DNA of 64,000 nt from positions 558,001 to 622,000 of the forward strand of contig CAWDNZ010000004.1 of NCBI GenBank assembly GCA_963803845.1, written 5' to 3'. A program made the translations under genes and the position numbers. The notes beneath the pieces are model-generated. The model was not told the origin of the DNA. It worked only from the letters and a program-made list of their open reading frames with translations, and did no database searches. This DNA is from JABDIY01 sp963803845. GTDB lineage: Bacteria > Actinomycetota > Acidimicrobiia > Acidimicrobiales > SZUA-35. Positions 62,349-64,000 of this stretch are shown piece after piece; the first letter of the stretch is position 1, and the number at the start of each line of letters is the position of its first letter.

Positions 62349-63104
62349 TCAGAACGGCGTCTGGCCCAGTGTGAGAACAACGAACGGAACCACCGAGCCG
62401 ATGAGGACCGCAGGCAGGCTGCAAATCATGAGCGGCGCCAGCAAGAGAACAGGGGTGCGCTTGGCCCGCTCCTCCGCCGTATTGCGGTACGCCCGCGTGG
62501 CCTCGTTGGCGAGCCGGTCAAGCACCAATGCCACCGGGGCTCCGTCACGTTCGGCGGCGAGGAGCACCTCCACCAGGGGCGAGTACAGACCCTCCGACTG
62601 TTCTGCCAGAGATGTCAATGCGGCCCGCCGGGTACTCCCCGCCGCCAATTGCCTGGCAACGGCTTCGAACGCTGCACGAGCCGGATCCGGCCCACACCGG
62701 ACGATGAAGTCGACGGAGCGGTCGATCGTCATCCCGGCAGATATCGCCATCGCCAAGACTTCCAGCGTCTCGGGCATGGCATTCCGCTCCCGTCTACGCT
62801 CGGCCTCGGACCTCGCTGAAGCGAGCAGGAGAGGGATGCCCATCACGATGGCGATGCCAACACCGGCGGTTAGCAATGACTTGGTGCCGAAGAAAATGAC
62901 GACACCAGCGGCTCCCGCCAAGCCCGCCGTGCCCGGTGCGGTCCAACGGTGAGGGTGGGTGTACGCGAGTTGTTCGAACGAAAGCTGCGGCCGCCGGGGT
63001 GCATGTGGCGCTGCGAAAAGCACCGCTCCACCGGCGATGAAACCCAGCAACGTCGAGATCACCGAAGGCTCCGGCTCTGCAGTATCCAGCGCATCCAGAG
63101 CCAT
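62349..63104 (-). CDS. tadC: Tad pilus inner-membrane protein TadC (T2SF domain)
   Basis: The 251-residue membrane protein carries a type II secretion F domain (about residues 120-245: ERRRERNAMPETLEVLAMAI, MTIDRSVDFIVRCGPDPARA) with C-terminal hydrophobic segments. It overlaps tadB by 46 bp and forms the inner-membrane platform with TadB. Actinobacterial Tad loci have this tadA-tadB-tadC order. Confidence 0.87.
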   Translation of the reverse strand: MALDALDTAEPEPSVISTLLGFIAGGAVLFAAPHAPRRPQLSFEQLAYTHPHRWTAPGTAGLAGAAGVVIFFGTKSLLTAGVGIAIVMGIPLLLASARSEAERRRERNAMPETLEVLAMAISAGMTIDRSVDFIVRCGPDPARAAFEAVARQLAAGSTRRAALTSLAEQSEGLYSPLVEVLLAAERDGAPVALVLDRLANEATRAYRNTAEERAKRTPVLLLAPLMICSLPAVLIGSVVPFVVLTLGQTPF

Positions 63105-63847
63105 GAGAATCCAGACAGCGCCATCGACGACACGACGACAAGGGCACCAGCGGAACTCCTGGTGTAGAATTCTGTAGCGCGGCGGTCACTCAGCGCGTAC
63201 AGCAGGGCGATGACCGGGGGAAGCGCCGCCATGAGCGAAGCCGAGGCCAGTTGTTGTCCCGACTGGGCGCGGGCGGTCGCTTCGGCCCCAGCACCGAGCC
63301 GCAACCGGTCGGCCAGTCGCTCAACAGCCGCTGCGCCGGCTCCGCCAGACAATTCCACCGCCAGCAGGGCGGCGCGAAGCAGCCCGCCCGGCCCCGGGGC
63401 GCCGGCCAAAGCGTGAACAAGCGAGGCACCAGCGTTCACCTCGGCAACCACGGAATGGACACCAACCGCTTCTGCCTGCTCCTTCTCGAGTGATTGGAGT
63501 GTGGTGAGAGTGGTGCTGCCGGCCCGCAGTCGCTGGGCGATGAGCTCCACTACCACCGGTGCCATCGCCAGTTGCAGGCGAGTGGTGCGGGCCCTGGAAC
63601 GGCCCGCAATCCCGAGCCAGCCGATGCCGACCATCGCAGGCGCGCCCAGGCTCAGCAGTGGCGAACCGAGGAGGATCCCTACCACCATCGGCACCACGAG
63701 AAGGCCACCAAAAGCAACCGTGGTGCTCCCCCTGGAGCTCGAACGCGGTCGGATGGGATCGATCCGAGCTACCGAGAGATCCGTGCCAGTCCAGAGGAAC
63801 ACCGCCACCGCCGCCGCAACGCCAGTCAGAATCGCCGGAATACTCAT
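63059..63847 (-). CDS. tadB: Tad pilus inner-membrane protein TadB (T2SF domain)
   Basis: The 262-residue membrane protein has N-terminal hydrophobic segments and a T2SF domain (APVVVELIAQRLRAGSTTLT, VELSGGAGAAAVERLADRLR). Its ATG overlaps the tadA stop (ATGA at 63844-63847), supporting translational coupling. It overlaps tadC at its 3' end. Confidence 0.87.
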   Translation of the reverse strand: MSIPAILTGVAAAVAVFLWTGTDLSVARIDPIRPRSSSRGSTTVAFGGLLVVPMVVGILLGSPLLSLGAPAMVGIGWLGIAGRSRARTTRLQLAMAPVVVELIAQRLRAGSTTLTTLQSLEKEQAEAVGVHSVVAEVNAGASLVHALAGAPGPGGLLRAALLAVELSGGAGAAAVERLADRLRLGAGAEATARAQSGQQLASASLMAALPPVIALLYALSDRRATEFYTRSSAGALVVVSSMALSGFSWLWMRWILQSRSLR

Positions 63848-64000
63848 CGGGAATCCCGCTGCTCGGAATGGGAAGAGACCTCCAGGATGTCCACCACCCG
63901 TCGCTCGGATCCGCGGCGTTCCACGTGAACAACCAGGTCGATTCCTCCTTCGACCAGCGGCTGCAGCGCCGCCCGATCCACGGATCCGCCCGCCAACAGA
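63844..64000 (-). CDS. tadA: TadA/CpaF-type pilus ATPase, C-terminal end (runs off right edge)
   Basis: Fifty-one codons are visible up to the stop at 63844. The peptide ends with the pattern GGIDLVVHVERRGSERRVVD followed by ILEVSS, like the C-terminus of CpaF/TadA secretion ATPases (VDLVVH then R-R-V). The remainder lies beyond the right edge. It starts the tadA-tadB-tadC-flp-tadE operon seen here. Confidence 0.8.
   Translation of the reverse strand, partial: LLAGGSVDRAALQPLVEGGIDLVVHVERRGSERRVVDILEVSSHSEQRDSR

Overview
The window looks like chromosome from a high-GC Gram-positive bacterium, an actinobacterium and probably of the class Acidimicrobiia. That placement is inferred from gene content and order, without a database search. 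The supporting genes are a PAC2-family protein, coproheme decarboxylase (ChdC/HemQ), an F420-associated DUF2342 metalloprotease, a SigR-like sigma factor with a zinc-binding anti-sigma factor, the topA-tmk-holB order, the radA-disA pair and a fused IspDF. Coding density is high. Many minus-strand neighbours overlap by ATGA, GTGA or TAATG, so translational coupling is common.

Layout. 0-13 kb: crotonase, GNAT, PAC2 and NUDIX genes; an operon of an S1-repeat protein, a pseudo-receiver-like protein and GlnD; then chdC, fdhD, an MFS carrier and groEL under a perfect CIRCE operator, followed by a non-coding stretch of 103-bp tandem repeats. 13-22 kb: typA (frameshifted as read), a GH65 maltose phosphorylase, tRNA-Thr(TGT), a LytR_C protein, glycerate kinase, rlmB, ispDF and a Crp-type regulator. 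22-33 kb: radA, disA, an unusual lipoprotein-HAD fusion, clpC, a DUF2071 protein, a polyprenyl synthase, a cupredoxin lipoprotein and a DUF2231 membrane protein. 33-37 kb: a single-chain indolepyruvate ferredoxin oxidoreductase facing an Lrp regulator. 37-48 kb: lysS, nadC, an AEC transporter, a Nei-type glycosylase, nadB, a folP-X-folB-folK cluster where X is a catalytically dead phosphatase-like protein, tilS, a DUF2342 protease with a 42-residue membrane peptide, and a sigma/anti-sigma pair. 48-54 kb: TetR, a second repeat element, tRNA-Thr(CGT), holB, tmk, topA, nhaA. 55-61 kb: an RsbW-like ATPase, a photolyase/cryptochrome-like protein with swapped domain order, a TIGR04338-like metallohydrolase, a DUF2786 protein, an MrfA-like helicase and a PAP2 membrane protein. 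61.7-64 kb: a compact Tad/Flp pilus operon running off the right edge.

The most unusual item is the gene at 55456-56679. It has a photolyase FAD-binding domain with an iron-sulfur-type cysteine set at its N-terminus and what reads as the photolyase alpha/beta antenna domain at its C-terminus, the reverse of the known order. It is followed two bases later by an RsbW-like ATPase, so a light- or redox-responsive partner-switching module is possible. Other points of interest are the pseudophosphatase in the folate operon, the membrane-spanning LppM/HAD fusion lacking the second HAD aspartate, two frameshifts (typA, and the repeat tract of the S1 protein), an apparent CTG start in glycerate kinase, and a dispersed palindromic repeat family beside a tRNA and beside a tRNA-like hairpin.
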